DNA of 61,912 nucleotides, from assembly GCF_001995175.1 (NCBI RefSeq), contig NZ_MUKN01000017.1, positions 1-61,912 on the forward strand, given 5' to 3'. The translations under genes and the position numbers were made by a program. Below, in pieces: positions 35,274 to 41,563 of the stretch (its first letter is position 1; every line of letters starts with the position of its first letter). Source of the DNA: Rathayibacter rhapontici. Lineage in GTDB: Bacteria; Actinomycetota; Actinomycetes; Actinomycetales; Microbacteriaceae. The notes under the pieces were generated by a model. It ran no database searches. It was given only the letters and a program-made list of their open reading frames with translations, and was not told where the DNA came from.

Positions 35274-35423
35274 AGCGGATGCGCGATAAGTCGCTCGCTC
35301 GAATGCGCATTTGAATGCGGTCTCCCAGCGCGAATGACTGCACACAATGGCCGGAACACTGTCGCGCCACACGTACCATCTGCCAGATTCGCTTTTGCCA
35401 ACCCAATGCTTGCTACTAGGCAT
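35262..35423 (-). CDS. Phage microprotein
   Basis: 53 residues from ATG 35423. SSKHWVGKSESGRWYVWRDS is a small basic beta-type sequence with two cysteines later. Unknown. Its 3' end overlaps the TATCGATA elements. Confidence 0.5.
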   Translation of the reverse strand: MPSSKHWVGKSESGRWYVWRDSVPAIVCSHSRWETAFKCAFERATYRASAYRY

Positions 35424-35554
35424 CAGATCATCCGTCTCTCTACCCGCAGCAGCACGTGGCATCGGTCCGTGTGCAGAGAGCCGTAGATGAGATCACCGGA
35501 CGGGAGCTGCCAAAGAATGTCGCCCTCATCCCAATCGGGGAGATCGATTGTCAT
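35423..35554 (-). CDS. Phage microprotein
   Basis: 43 residues from ATG 35554 (GGAG site). Acidic N-terminus (TIDLPDWDEGDILWQLPSG) and a beta hairpin. TGATG-type junction with the next gene. Unknown. Confidence 0.5.
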   Translation of the reverse strand: MTIDLPDWDEGDILWQLPSGDLIYGSLHTDRCHVLLRVERRMI

Positions 35555-35805
35555 GCGGGGCTCCTTTCCATGAGTCCGTCGAACAGGGGTTGCAACGCCG
35601 TCTCCTGCCACCAGTCGGCCGGACGTGCAGCGAAGGCCTTGCAGTCGCAGTAACCGCACATGCCGGCACCGATACGTGACCGGGCCGGCTGCTTCTCGAG
35701 ATCCCAGCCGTGACCGTGCGACACGTTCGCGTGACCACACGTGCACGGGGCGGCGTCCCGGGTGCAGCGGCAGGGACCGGACCAGGGGCAGGTGGGGTGG
35801 GTCAT
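35551..35805 (-). CDS. Cysteine-rich zinc-binding phage protein
   Basis: 84 residues from ATG 35805. Cys/His clusters (CPWSGPCRC, CTCGHANVSHGHGW, CGYCDCKAF) indicate one or two zinc sites. Function unknown. Coupled to the nuclease-like gene upstream by ATGA overlap. Confidence 0.6.
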   Translation of the reverse strand: MTHPTCPWSGPCRCTRDAAPCTCGHANVSHGHGWDLEKQPARSRIGAGMCGYCDCKAFAARPADWWQETALQPLFDGLMERSPA

Positions 35806-36164
35806 GGTCGGTCCCCGGCCACGAGTGCCACGAGGTCATCGACAGTCATCAGCACGAACTGCTCGCCGGCCATACGCGTCCCCTTCCGCTTGATGGCGAC
35901 GACACCGCCGATTGCGTCATCGTTCGCCGCTTCGACAGCCGCCTCACCCACCCACGTCGCGGGGAGCATGCGGCCTCCGTAGTCCTTCGCCTCAATCACC
36001 CAGCGATTGCCGAGTACTCGTAACCCGCCGATGTCGCCTCGGTCGTTGGCGCCGTGCTTGACGCGCCGTTCGATGCGGTCGTCGATGTGGGCCGCGAGGT
36101 AGTTGGCGATGAGGAGCTCGAACGCTGTGCCGGCTGCCTTCGCGGACGAACGGTTGCGCGTCAC
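35802..36164 (-). CDS. PD-(D/E)xK nuclease, Holliday-junction-resolvase-like
   Basis: 120 residues from ATG 36164. An N-terminal helix with AGTAFELLIANYLAAHI, then the catalytic string GDIGGLRVLGNRWVIEAKDYG (D ... E-x-K). The size and motif match archaeal Hjc-like and phage resolvase proteins. Probably resolves branched DNA during replication or recombination; fits the neighbouring exonuclease. Confidence 0.75.
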   Translation of the reverse strand: MTRNRSSAKAAGTAFELLIANYLAAHIDDRIERRVKHGANDRGDIGGLRVLGNRWVIEAKDYGGRMLPATWVGEAAVEAANDDAIGGVVAIKRKGTRMAGEQFVLMTVDDLVALVAGDRP

Positions 36165-36718
36165 TGCCCCGCCTCCTGTGCCTTCTTGCCGGCGACACTG
36201 ATCGCGGACAGTACGGCGTCTCCTGCGTGGGCGCGTGTGGCTTCGTCTCGGAGTGTGATTAGGGCCTGCACGTTGCCTTCCGCGGCCTTGATCGCGGCGG
36301 GCCAGTCGCGGGCGGGACTGGACTTGGCCACCTCGAGCCGCTTGATGGAGTAGCTGGCGTGCTTGGTCTTCGAGACAGGCAGGCTGATCGCGAACGCCTT
36401 GTCGATGTGCGAGAGGGCGGACACTCTGATGCCGCCTACCTCTTCGCCAGCCCAGCGGACGGACGGGTCACGGAAGATGGTCATGGAGTGGCCGACCCAG
36501 TTGGCGGTCTCGAGGCCCCACGCCTTTGCCAGCAGGCGCAGGACGGTCTTGGAGGGCTTGAATGGGCGTCCGGGTCCGAAGATGTCCGTGATGATGTTGA
36601 CGGGCTGCTCCGCGCTTCCCTGCGACACTTCGAGGATCGTCACGGTCTGCTCGGAGCCCACGAGGTCTACGGCGTTGAGCTGCGAGCTCTTCGCGATGAG
36701 TGCTGCTGATACGTCCAT
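36161..36718 (-). CDS. Phage recombination-associated protein, possible annealing protein
   Basis: 185 residues from ATG 36718. MDVSAALIAKSSQLNAVDLV, FGPGRPFKPSKTVLR and GHSMTIFRDP are typical of a protein family that sits beside RecE/YqaJ exonucleases in actinophages but has no assigned activity. It lies where RecT/Beta would be. No RecT signature is visible, so an annealing role is inference from synteny. Confidence 0.6.
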   Translation of the reverse strand: MDVSAALIAKSSQLNAVDLVGSEQTVTILEVSQGSAEQPVNIITDIFGPGRPFKPSKTVLRLLAKAWGLETANWVGHSMTIFRDPSVRWAGEEVGGIRVSALSHIDKAFAISLPVSKTKHASYSIKRLEVAKSSPARDWPAAIKAAEGNVQALITLRDEATRAHAGDAVLSAISVAGKKAQEAGQ

Positions 36719-37392
36719 CAGAAAATGAGGTCCTCTACTTCGAGTCTGCGTTCGGTGGCGGGCAGTCCTTCGACTGCGCGGGTGTAGCGGTCGATGACGT
36801 CCGCGATGTTGGTCTCGAAGGCCTGCGCGGCGGCTTCGATGGCTGCGAACCATGCGGCGTCCGGGTAGACGCGCACGGTCCACAGCGGGAGGCCTGCGGA
36901 GAAAGATGCATAGTCGATCCACTTGCGTCCGGTGACCATGAGCCCGGTCATCAGTTGGGCCATGTTCTCGGCGGGTGGCTTGCCGGAGAGGATCGTCTTG
37001 ATGTGCTCTTTCGGCTTCCTCGACTTGATCTCCAGTAGCCCGTCCGAGCCGATCAGCCCATCAGGCGAGTACCCGAGTCGGTAGTCCTTCCCGGTACGGA
37101 GGATGAACCCGACCTCATCGACGGCCCCGTAACTCTCGGCATAAACGGCTCGAGCAATGGGCTCCTCCTCAGTGCCCCTCTGCATGTCGAACGAGGGGTA
37201 GACGTACTCGACTTCACCCGTAATGCGTTCGGCCGCGAGAGTGTGCGTGAGGCCCCGTGACGTGTCGTTGTCGGCGACCTTGAGCGTGGGCGTGACGAGC
37301 TTCCACATGTTGGATGCAGTGAGGAGCCCGCATCTCGTGGCCAACCATTCCGGGGTGCCCTGCTCGAGGGTCTCGAAGATCTGGACGTTCAC
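36718..37392 (-). CDS. YqaJ-type exonuclease (lambda Exo family)
   Basis: 224 residues from GTG 37392, overlapping the upstream stop as GTGA. GTPEWLATRCGLLTASN is the family start. Catalytic residues lie in GYSPDGLIG (Asp) and LLEIKSRKPKEH (E-x-K), with a trailing Gln/Met helix (ENMAQLMTGLMVTGR). It is a 5'-3' double-strand DNA exonuclease for phage recombination. Confidence 0.85.
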   Translation of the reverse strand: MNVQIFETLEQGTPEWLATRCGLLTASNMWKLVTPTLKVADNDTSRGLTHTLAAERITGEVEYVYPSFDMQRGTEEEPIARAVYAESYGAVDEVGFILRTGKDYRLGYSPDGLIGSDGLLEIKSRKPKEHIKTILSGKPPAENMAQLMTGLMVTGRKWIDYASFSAGLPLWTVRVYPDAAWFAAIEAAAQAFETNIADVIDRYTRAVEGLPATERRLEVEDLIF

Positions 37393-37559
37393 GCGATCAC
37401 CCATTTCGCGAACCAGTCGTGATTGCCGCGCCCTTCGTCGATGGCGTCCACGGTGATCCATGCGCGTCCGTTGCGGCAGGTTCCGTGTTGGCCCGCGTGG
37501 AGTGCGAGGTGTGCGGGTGGGCAGCAGGAAGGGGTGGGGGTGAGGATGCGGACGGTCAT
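37389..37559 (-). CDS. Phage microprotein
   Basis: 56 residues from ATG 37559. PTPSCCPPAHLALHAGQHGT is a Cys/His-rich start that may bind metal, followed by WITVDAIDEGRGNHDWFAKW. Unknown; overlaps both neighbours. Confidence 0.5.
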   Translation of the reverse strand: MTVRILTPTPSCCPPAHLALHAGQHGTCRNGRAWITVDAIDEGRGNHDWFAKWVIA

Positions 37560-37714
37560 GCGCGTCCCGCCAGGTGCTGATGGCGCGTCTCCCAAGCGGC
37601 AACCGTCGCTCGCCCTAAGCCCTTGTTGGGGGCAGTGATCTTCTCGCCGCAAATGACACACTCTCGGAAGATCACCGCCCGTCGGAGCTGTTCGTTCTCG
37701 TCACTGTCGGGCAT
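37556..37714 (-). CDS. Zinc-finger-like microprotein
   Basis: 52 residues from ATG 37714. CVIC near residue 19 and HQH near residue 45 may form a Cys2His2 site with a long spacer. Overlaps the next gene as ATGA. Unknown function. Confidence 0.5.
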   Translation of the reverse strand: MPDSDENEQLRRAVIFRECVICGEKITAPNKGLGRATVAAWETRHQHLAGRA

Positions 37715-37859
37715 GTGCTCGTTCCAATCTGATCCAGTAAGCGCACCCCGTAATGAAGAACGCGAGGTAGTGGCTCCCGTTGATGGGGATGCCGGTGAAA
37801 GACGAGACGGCCACCCAGAAGAGGGAAGCCGTCAGGAGGATTGCGGGTGCGTGTCTCAT
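37701..37859 (-). CDS. Membrane microprotein
   Basis: 52 residues from ATG 37859. Two hydrophobic stretches (PAILLTASLFWVAVSSF; HYLAFFITGCAYWI) suggest a two-pass membrane hairpin. Overlaps the next gene by 14 bases. Unknown. Confidence 0.5.
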   Translation of the reverse strand: MRHAPAILLTASLFWVAVSSFTGIPINGSHYLAFFITGCAYWIRLERAHARQ

Positions 37860-37975
37860 TGCGTGTCTTCGCTTTCGAGGATCACGTTGTGTCCGCGGTC
37901 GATGTCGTGCCCGATCGCGTGCACATACTCGGTGGTCGTGTAGGTGCAGTGGGTGCAGACGAAATAGTCGGTCAC
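37856..37975 (-). CDS. C2H2 zinc-finger microprotein
   Basis: 39 residues from GTG 37975. CTHC-x12-H-x5-H in a protein consisting of little else. It overlaps the next start (ATGA) and the previous stop (GTGA). Same spacing as the microprotein at 38,124-38,231. Confidence 0.55.
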   Translation of the reverse strand: MTDYFVCTHCTYTTTEYVHAIGHDIDRGHNVILESEDTQ

Positions 37976-38127
37976 TTTCCCCACCCGTTCACGAAATGCA
38001 GCGCCTCATCGAAGCTACGGAAGAAAAACGTCACTTGGCCTGAATGCACAGTCCACGGACGTTGTGGGTAGAAGTCATCCGACGTCGCGGGTTCGCGTGT
38101 CTTGCGGATGACCACAGCAGCGCTCAT
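37972..38127 (-). CDS. Phage microprotein
   Basis: 51 residues from ATG 38127. SAAVVIRKTREPATSDDFYP then TFFFRSFDEALHFVNGW. Small alpha/beta sequence with no family. Lies between two zinc-finger microproteins and overlaps both. Confidence 0.5.
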   Translation of the reverse strand: MSAAVVIRKTREPATSDDFYPQRPWTVHSGQVTFFFRSFDEALHFVNGWGK

Positions 38128-38231
38128 CGGTCGGCCACCATCACGAGATGCCCGGTCTTGTCTTCATGCTCGTTACCGATCTCCGCGACAACAGTCACGA
38201 ATGGGCAGGTGTCGCACTCATACCAGGTCAC
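38124..38231 (-). CDS. C2H2 zinc-finger microprotein
   Basis: 35 residues from GTG 38231. CDTC-x12-H-x5-H, identical in spacing to the one at 37,856-37,975. Acidic overall, so protein or metal binding may be likelier than DNA binding. Confidence 0.55.
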   Translation of the reverse strand: MTWYECDTCPFVTVVAEIGNEHEDKTGHLVMVADR

Positions 38232-38353
38232 GTCCACATCTCCGCAGCTATCACCCAGCACGCGACCCCGATACCGGCGATCACGAACGCTGAACCGAAC
38301 ACGCCCACGAGGAGACCGGCGATGATCGTGCGGTCGGATAGGTCGCGGGTCAC
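38228..38353 (-). CDS. Membrane microprotein
   Basis: 41 residues from GTG 38353. One or two tight membrane segments (IIAGLLVGVFGSAFVIAGIG, then VACWVIAA). GTGA overlaps on both sides. Unknown. Confidence 0.5.
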   Translation of the reverse strand: MTRDLSDRTIIAGLLVGVFGSAFVIAGIGVACWVIAAEMWT

Positions 38354-38457
38354 CAGAGCACCTTGATTACGAGGTGCTGGTGGGCAACAACTTGCTCGAA
38401 GTCGTCAGTGCCGAAGTCGCATTCCGTGCACTCATAGTCGTAGCGATACTCGCTCAT
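38350..38457 (-). CDS. C2H2-like zinc-finger microprotein
   Basis: 35 residues from ATG 38457. CTEC-x12-H-x-H: the cysteine pair and spacing match its relatives, but the second His is closer than usual. Strongly acidic. ATGA overlap with the upstream wHTH gene. Confidence 0.5.
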   Translation of the reverse strand: MSEYRYDYECTECDFGTDDFEQVVAHQHLVIKVLW

Positions 38458-38756
38458 GACACGACCTCCCACACGACGGCGGGTCTGCCGTATCCGGTGG
38501 GCGCTCTCCTACCCGTGTCACGAATCAGACCCGCCTTGTGCAGCTCCGACATGCGCTTAGCGATGGAGTCGCGCTTAGCGTGCGGCCAGTAACGGTCTGC
38601 CGCGAAGTAGGAGTTGGTGACGTGATAGGCGGTCATCGGCTCCATGGCCAGCAACTCGAGGATCGCCCGCTTCATCGCTGCGACTTGCTTGCCGTCAAGT
38701 CGTGCTGCCGCTTCATGCGACGTGTCCGGGTCGTGAGTGTGCGCGAGGGCGGTCAT
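38454..38756 (-). CDS. Winged-helix-like DNA-binding protein
   Basis: 100 residues. HDPDTSHEAAARLDGKQVAA is a common start of phage wHTH proteins. The body AILELLAMEPMTAYHVTNSY ... SIAKRMSELHKAGLI forms the winged helix. Probably an early regulator. ATGA junction with the upstream gene. Confidence 0.7.
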   Translation of the reverse strand: MTALAHTHDPDTSHEAAARLDGKQVAAMKRAILELLAMEPMTAYHVTNSYFAADRYWPHAKRDSIAKRMSELHKAGLIRDTGRRAPTGYGRPAVVWEVVS

Positions 38757-38935
38757 CGGGTCACCCCCTCAGCAATCCGCTCCCAGAGCTGGCCGGGAAG
38801 GTTTCCGTAGACGGTCTTCGAGTCCGTAATGCCACGCGCGTGCATTGGAATGGATGCAAACTCTTCTCCGTCGGCGGGTACGCCGCGGAAATAGCGGATG
38901 TGTCGTGATTCTTGGTAGATGATGGGTGCGGTCAT
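38753..38935 (-). CDS. Phage protein of unknown function
   Basis: 60 residues from ATG 38935: YQESRHIRYFRGVPADGEEF then a basic, Gly-containing end. No family. Overlaps both neighbours by ATGA. Confidence 0.55.
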   Translation of the reverse strand: MTAPIIYQESRHIRYFRGVPADGEEFASIPMHARGITDSKTVYGNLPGQLWERIAEGVTR

Positions 38936-39252
38936 GCTGCTTTCTCCTCTTCGGGTCGCAGGTCAGCGGTCAACGCCGGGTCAGGGATCAGGCCGAGAAT
39001 CACGGCGATATCCGTCATCCCGCCTCTCGACAAATGCGCCGTCAACGACGACGCATCCACATCACGCACACCCTCCAACGGCTTCCACACATACGACGAA
39101 CGAGCACGCGCCTCATCCGCCTCCTTCAACTGACGCCGAATATCCGCGATCGTGTGAGCCGAACAACCCATCCGCTCCGCGATCTCCTTCGTCGTCTTAC
39201 CCTCCGCCAACAGAACACGCACAGCCACACGACTGACCATCGGACGAGCCAT
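38932..39252 (-). CDS. Helix-turn-helix early protein
   Basis: 106 residues from ATG 39252 (AAGGAG site; GTG 39255 is possible). An HTH in VLLAEGKTTKEIAERMGCSA then HTIADIRRQLKEADEARARS resembles resolvase/sigma-type DNA binding. It is the first gene of the long overlapping early run, suited to an early regulator. Confidence 0.65.
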   Translation of the reverse strand: MARPMVSRVAVRVLLAEGKTTKEIAERMGCSAHTIADIRRQLKEADEARARSSYVWKPLEGVRDVDASSLTAHLSRGGMTDIAVILGLIPDPALTADLRPEEEKAA

Positions 39253-39341
39253 CACTTACTCCTTCGAGAAACGGGTACAAGAAAAGGGGACCGGGTGGTC
39301 TTCGCCAGAACTCGGATTGAGTGGGAAACCGGCCCCCATAT

Positions 39342-39359
39342 GCCAGTCAGGTGACTGGC
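39342..39359 (-). terminator. Hairpin after tRNA-like element
   Basis: GCCAGTC / GACTGGC, a perfect 7-bp dyad with a 4-base loop, no T-run. It lies just downstream of the tRNA-like T-arm at 39362-39386 on the minus strand and upstream of the HTH gene. Confidence 0.4.
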
Positions 39360-39361
39360 TA

Positions 39362-39386
39362 GCGCGACGCCGGGATTTGAACCCGG
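39362..39386 (-). other. tRNA-like T-arm and 3' acceptor fragment
   Basis: CCGGG-TTCAAAT-CCCGG is a perfect T-arm, followed by CGTCGCG and C in the place of a 3' acceptor strand, without CCA. I could not find a matching 5' acceptor or a good anticodon arm, so this is a fragment, a degenerate tRNA or a chance match. Confidence 0.35.
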
Positions 39387-39417
39387 AAAAGGCCTGAACC
39401 CTCGCCGCTTAGTGGTG

Positions 39418-39573
39418 CTACTTGCGTGGCCACTCGGAGTAAAGGCGGTCGAGCTCGCGGTTGCTCCTGCCCCTTCGCCTGTGAGCACGCATCTGCTTCT
39501 CGGTCAAGGAAAGCGCGTCGTATTCTTCGCGGCGCGCCTCAGCTTCGGCGCGTTTGAGGTCCGATGTTTTCAT
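39418..39573 (-). CDS. Phage microprotein, charged helix
   Basis: 51 residues from ATG 39573 with GGGAG upstream. KTSDLKRAEAEARREEYDAL and a basic end. Wholly helical and charged; unknown. Its 3' end borders the tRNA-like element. Confidence 0.5.
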   Translation of the reverse strand: MKTSDLKRAEAEARREEYDALSLTEKQMRAHRRRGRSNRELDRLYSEWPRK

Positions 39574-39591
39574 GGCATTAGCTCCCTTCGG

Positions 39592-39765
39592 CTATTTGTA
39601 ACTGCGGTTGCTTATCCAGCGCTCCTCGTAATCGCTGTACCCCTCCCGCGGGTCAAATGTGTACCCGCCCGACGGAGACGCGTTTGCCCAGGGATCGGCG
39701 ACCCTGACGCCATCGGCGTTTCGCCAAGGCGCGGGGTCTTTGATGAGAGCTTCCTTCTCGTCCAT
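39592..39765 (-). CDS. Phage microprotein
   Basis: 57 residues from ATG 39765, chosen over ATG 39771 because AAAGGA is too close to the latter. DEKEALIKDPAPWRNADGVR and Tyr/Gly-rich C-terminus. Unknown. Confidence 0.5.
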   Translation of the reverse strand: MDEKEALIKDPAPWRNADGVRVADPWANASPSGGYTFDPREGYSDYEERWISNRSYK

Positions 39766-39788
39766 GTTCATTCCTTTCGTCTGCGCAG

Positions 39789-39814
39789 TGCCCAAGGCCC
39801 GACTCGAACGGGCT
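39789..39814 (-). other. Second tRNA-like T-arm and 3' acceptor fragment
   Basis: GCCCG-TTCGAGT-CGGGC is a perfect T-arm with CTTGGGC then A after it, and a possible long variable arm just before (TGCCC ... GGGCA, 39833-39815). The 5' acceptor GCCCAAG is not found. Same status as the fragment at 39362. Confidence 0.35.
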
Positions 39815-39908
39815 GCCCACCTAAAGGGGCAAGGGCTACAAGTCAGTGGGACCTACCACGCTTGCGATGCAAACCGGTTCGTGGTCAAGGGGGCTTCCCG
39901 CTACCTGC

Positions 39909-39947
39909 CCTAAAGCACCTAACAGTCGGACTGTTATGTGCTTTAGG
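39909..39947. repeat. Long interrupted palindrome
   Basis: 18-position arms with 17 pairs and a 3-base loop: CCTAAAGCAC-C-TAACAGT / ACTGTTA-T-GTGCTTTAGG. It is AT-rich against a GC-rich background. It lies downstream of the HNH gene; a terminator or protein-binding dyad are both possible. No T-run follows. Confidence 0.7.
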
Positions 39948-40089
39948 TCCTACCCGCCACCCCCAGTGCATCGGGGGCGTTCTCGTAGGTCACGAACCGT
40001 ATGGAATTGTGTTGACTGCCCTATTTCGGGCGCGCTGAAGACCGCCGTGCGATGGGCGGGCTACAGCGAGAAGGTGGGGCGCTAGAGAA

Positions 40090-40536
40090 CTAGGCGCCGT
40101 GGTAGTGGTAGGTGCGCTTTCCACCAGCCGCGAGGATGCGGCAAGCGACGCACGGGGCGTCGGCGGGTCGAGCGGCTGCTGCCGCCGTGACCTTGGCGAG
40201 GAACGCTTCTAGCACCGCATCCGTCCGAGCTGCTGTCTCCGGAGAGACGACACCCTGAACGACGACGGGCCGGCGAGCCTCCGCCGCTCGCCTCGAGTTC
40301 TCGGAGCGGGTGACGACCTCCATGTGATCGACGTTCACGCACCGCTTGACGCGGCACAGGTGGTCGATCGTGAGGCCTTCGGGGAGCTCGCGGCCGGACT
40401 GGACCCAGACGTGGCGGTGGACCAGGGTGGTCTTCCCGTTCACGCCGAGGATGCCGTAGCCCTTGTTGTTGCGGGCGCCTTCCCAGATCAGGCAGTCACC
40501 CTCCTGGTTCACGCGCTTGGCAATGCGGTCTTCCAT
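40090..40536 (-). CDS. HNH endonuclease
   Basis: 148 residues from ATG 40536 (GGGAGG site). The N-terminal ~85 residues are an HNH_3 domain: CLIWEGARNNKGYGILGVNG, HRHVWVQSGRELPEGLTIDH, then CRVKRCVNVDHMEVVT. An Ala-rich part with a CVAC pair and C-terminal HYHGA follows. It lies between regulators and tRNA-like fragments and is preceded by a 13-bp hairpin; probably a mobile gene. Confidence 0.8.
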   Translation of the reverse strand: MEDRIAKRVNQEGDCLIWEGARNNKGYGILGVNGKTTLVHRHVWVQSGRELPEGLTIDHLCRVKRCVNVDHMEVVTRSENSRRAAEARRPVVVQGVVSPETAARTDAVLEAFLAKVTAAAAARPADAPCVACRILAAGGKRTYHYHGA

Positions 40537-40540
40537 GTGC

Positions 40541-40771
40541 TCACCTCCCGACTCGTTTCCGTCCGAGGGACCGCGCGGACTGCTTCCACGGGTCCCTCGG
40601 ACGAGTGACGTACTCCCGGACCGCGGACGGCCAGAAGCGGTGTTCATTGCCTTCGCGGAAGGACGGGAACAGCGGATCTTTCCCGTGTTCCCGTGCCTTC
40701 CACACTGAGATGCCGAGCATCTGAGAGAGGCCGACCGCATCGATCGCGCGCTCCCCCTCGTAGGGCGTCAC
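40541..40771 (-). CDS. Excisionase/MerR-like small DNA-binding protein
   Basis: 76 residues from GTG 40771, overlapping the repressor stop as GTGA. GLSQMLGISVWKAREHGKDP and FREGNEHRFWPSAVREYV form the MerR/Xis-type winged helix. It may be excisionase or an early regulator. Confidence 0.65.
   Translation of the reverse strand: MTPYEGERAIDAVGLSQMLGISVWKAREHGKDPLFPSFREGNEHRFWPSAVREYVTRPRDPWKQSARSLGRKRVGR
40560..40603 (-). repeat. Perfect 13-bp inverted repeat before HNH gene
   Basis: CGTCCGAGGGACC at 40560-40572 is complementary to 40591-40603, with an 18-base loop. It lies inside the 3' end of the excisionase-like gene, ending 23 bases before the HNH start codon. Confidence 0.7.
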
Positions 40772-40971
40772 GCCGCGTCTCTCAGGTGAGCTGCGATCAC
40801 GCCCGTCACTTTCGCCACGTACGCGTTGGTGGGGAGGAACTTGCCGTTCTCCACCTTCGACAGATACGCGGACGACGTGTCGGCCGCCTTCGCAACAGCG
40901 CTGAGAGACATGCCGGCTAGCTGGCGGAGAGTTCTGATGGACTCCCCCGGGCTACCTCGTTGTCCTGGCAT
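40768..40971 (-). CDS. Small Xre-family repressor (Cro-like)
   Basis: 67 residues from ATG 40971. GESIRTLRQLAGMSLSAVAK ... TSSAYLSKVENGKFLPTN is a standard Xre HTH. Divergent from the larger Xre gene. A -10-like TACATT (40984-40979) lies 7 bases before the ATG, so the message may be leaderless. Start choice ignores a longer upstream reading that crosses the promoter. Confidence 0.8.
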   Translation of the reverse strand: MPGQRGSPGESIRTLRQLAGMSLSAVAKAADTSSAYLSKVENGKFLPTNAYVAKVTGVIAAHLRDAA

Positions 40972-41053
40972 GTCAAGGAATGTACGCGGTCTTTGACACG
41001 GCCGCAAGGGGGAGTGTCGAAGAAACGGCGTAGGTGTTGCGCTCCATGTCAAA
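40971..41053. promoter_or_regulatory. Divergent promoter region with TGTCAAA operators
   Basis: TGTCAAGG (40971-40978) faces CTTTGACA (40991-40998), 12 bases apart, overlapping the Cro-like start. A further TGTCAAA half-site is at 41047-41053. The same motif recurs at 41957-41987. Likely binding sites of one of the two Xre proteins. Confidence 0.6.
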
Positions 41054-41101
41054 CTCCGTGTAGCTTCATCGACGTGGTTACAGGGATCGGAGGGCAGACG
41101 G

Positions 41102-41560
41102 ATGGCAAGAAATCTGTTTGACAACCTCACAGAGGCAGAGCGCGACCAGTGGGCCGCCCAAGTCAAGGAGCTGCGTCATAAGGCGGGGCTCACGCAGGCC
41201 GAGTTGGCGGCGGAGGCGAAGACCTCTCGAGCGACGATCAACAACCTCGAGAAGGGCGTGACGCCCCAGTCGGCGACGCTCAAGCGCGTACTCGAGGCCC
41301 TCGGCATCGACATGGAGAGCGTGGAGTTCCAGCAGCAGACGCAGCGCTGGCTCACGACCATGGGCACCCTGATCGAGGCGATCCCCGAGAAGCGACGTTC
41401 GCACCACGTGGATTTGGCCATCGGCACCCTCGCCGCCGGCATCAAGGAGACCAACGTGACACCCTTTCCGACAAATGTCGGTGGCACCCCTGACTATGAG
41501 GCCGACGAGTACCAAGCCGTCGCTTCCGACATGGAAGGGGGGCCCGAGGAGGATGAGTAA
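41102..41560 (+). CDS. Xre-family phage repressor
   Basis: 152 residues with a GGAGG site. The HTH is at about 20-70 (KELRHKAGLTQAELAAEAKT, SRATINNLEKG), with a C-terminal segment likely for oligomerisation or degradation. It is followed after 3 bases by an ImmA-like peptidase, the pairing seen when repressor is removed by proteolysis on damage or signal. Probably the lysogeny repressor. Confidence 0.82.
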   Translation: MARNLFDNLTEAERDQWAAQVKELRHKAGLTQAELAAEAKTSRATINNLEKGVTPQSATLKRVLEALGIDMESVEFQQQTQRWLTTMGTLIEAIPEKRRSHHVDLAIGTLAAGIKETNVTPFPTNVGGTPDYEADEYQAVASDMEGGPEEDE

Positions 41561-41563
41561 CGC

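Larger units (their letters stand above)
39766..40089. other. Gene-free stretch with tRNA-like fragment and palindromes
   Basis: 324 bases without a convincing gene. It holds a tRNA-like T-arm (39789-39813), a long interrupted palindrome (39909-39947) and two small GC hairpins near 39,961-40,033. Nothing else identified. Confidence 0.55.

Noticed and set aside
39362-39450. Complete leucine/serine-type tRNA gene
   Set aside because: The T-arm is good, but no 5' acceptor pairs with the 3' strand and no anticodon loop has U33 and a purine 37; kept only as a tRNA-like fragment.
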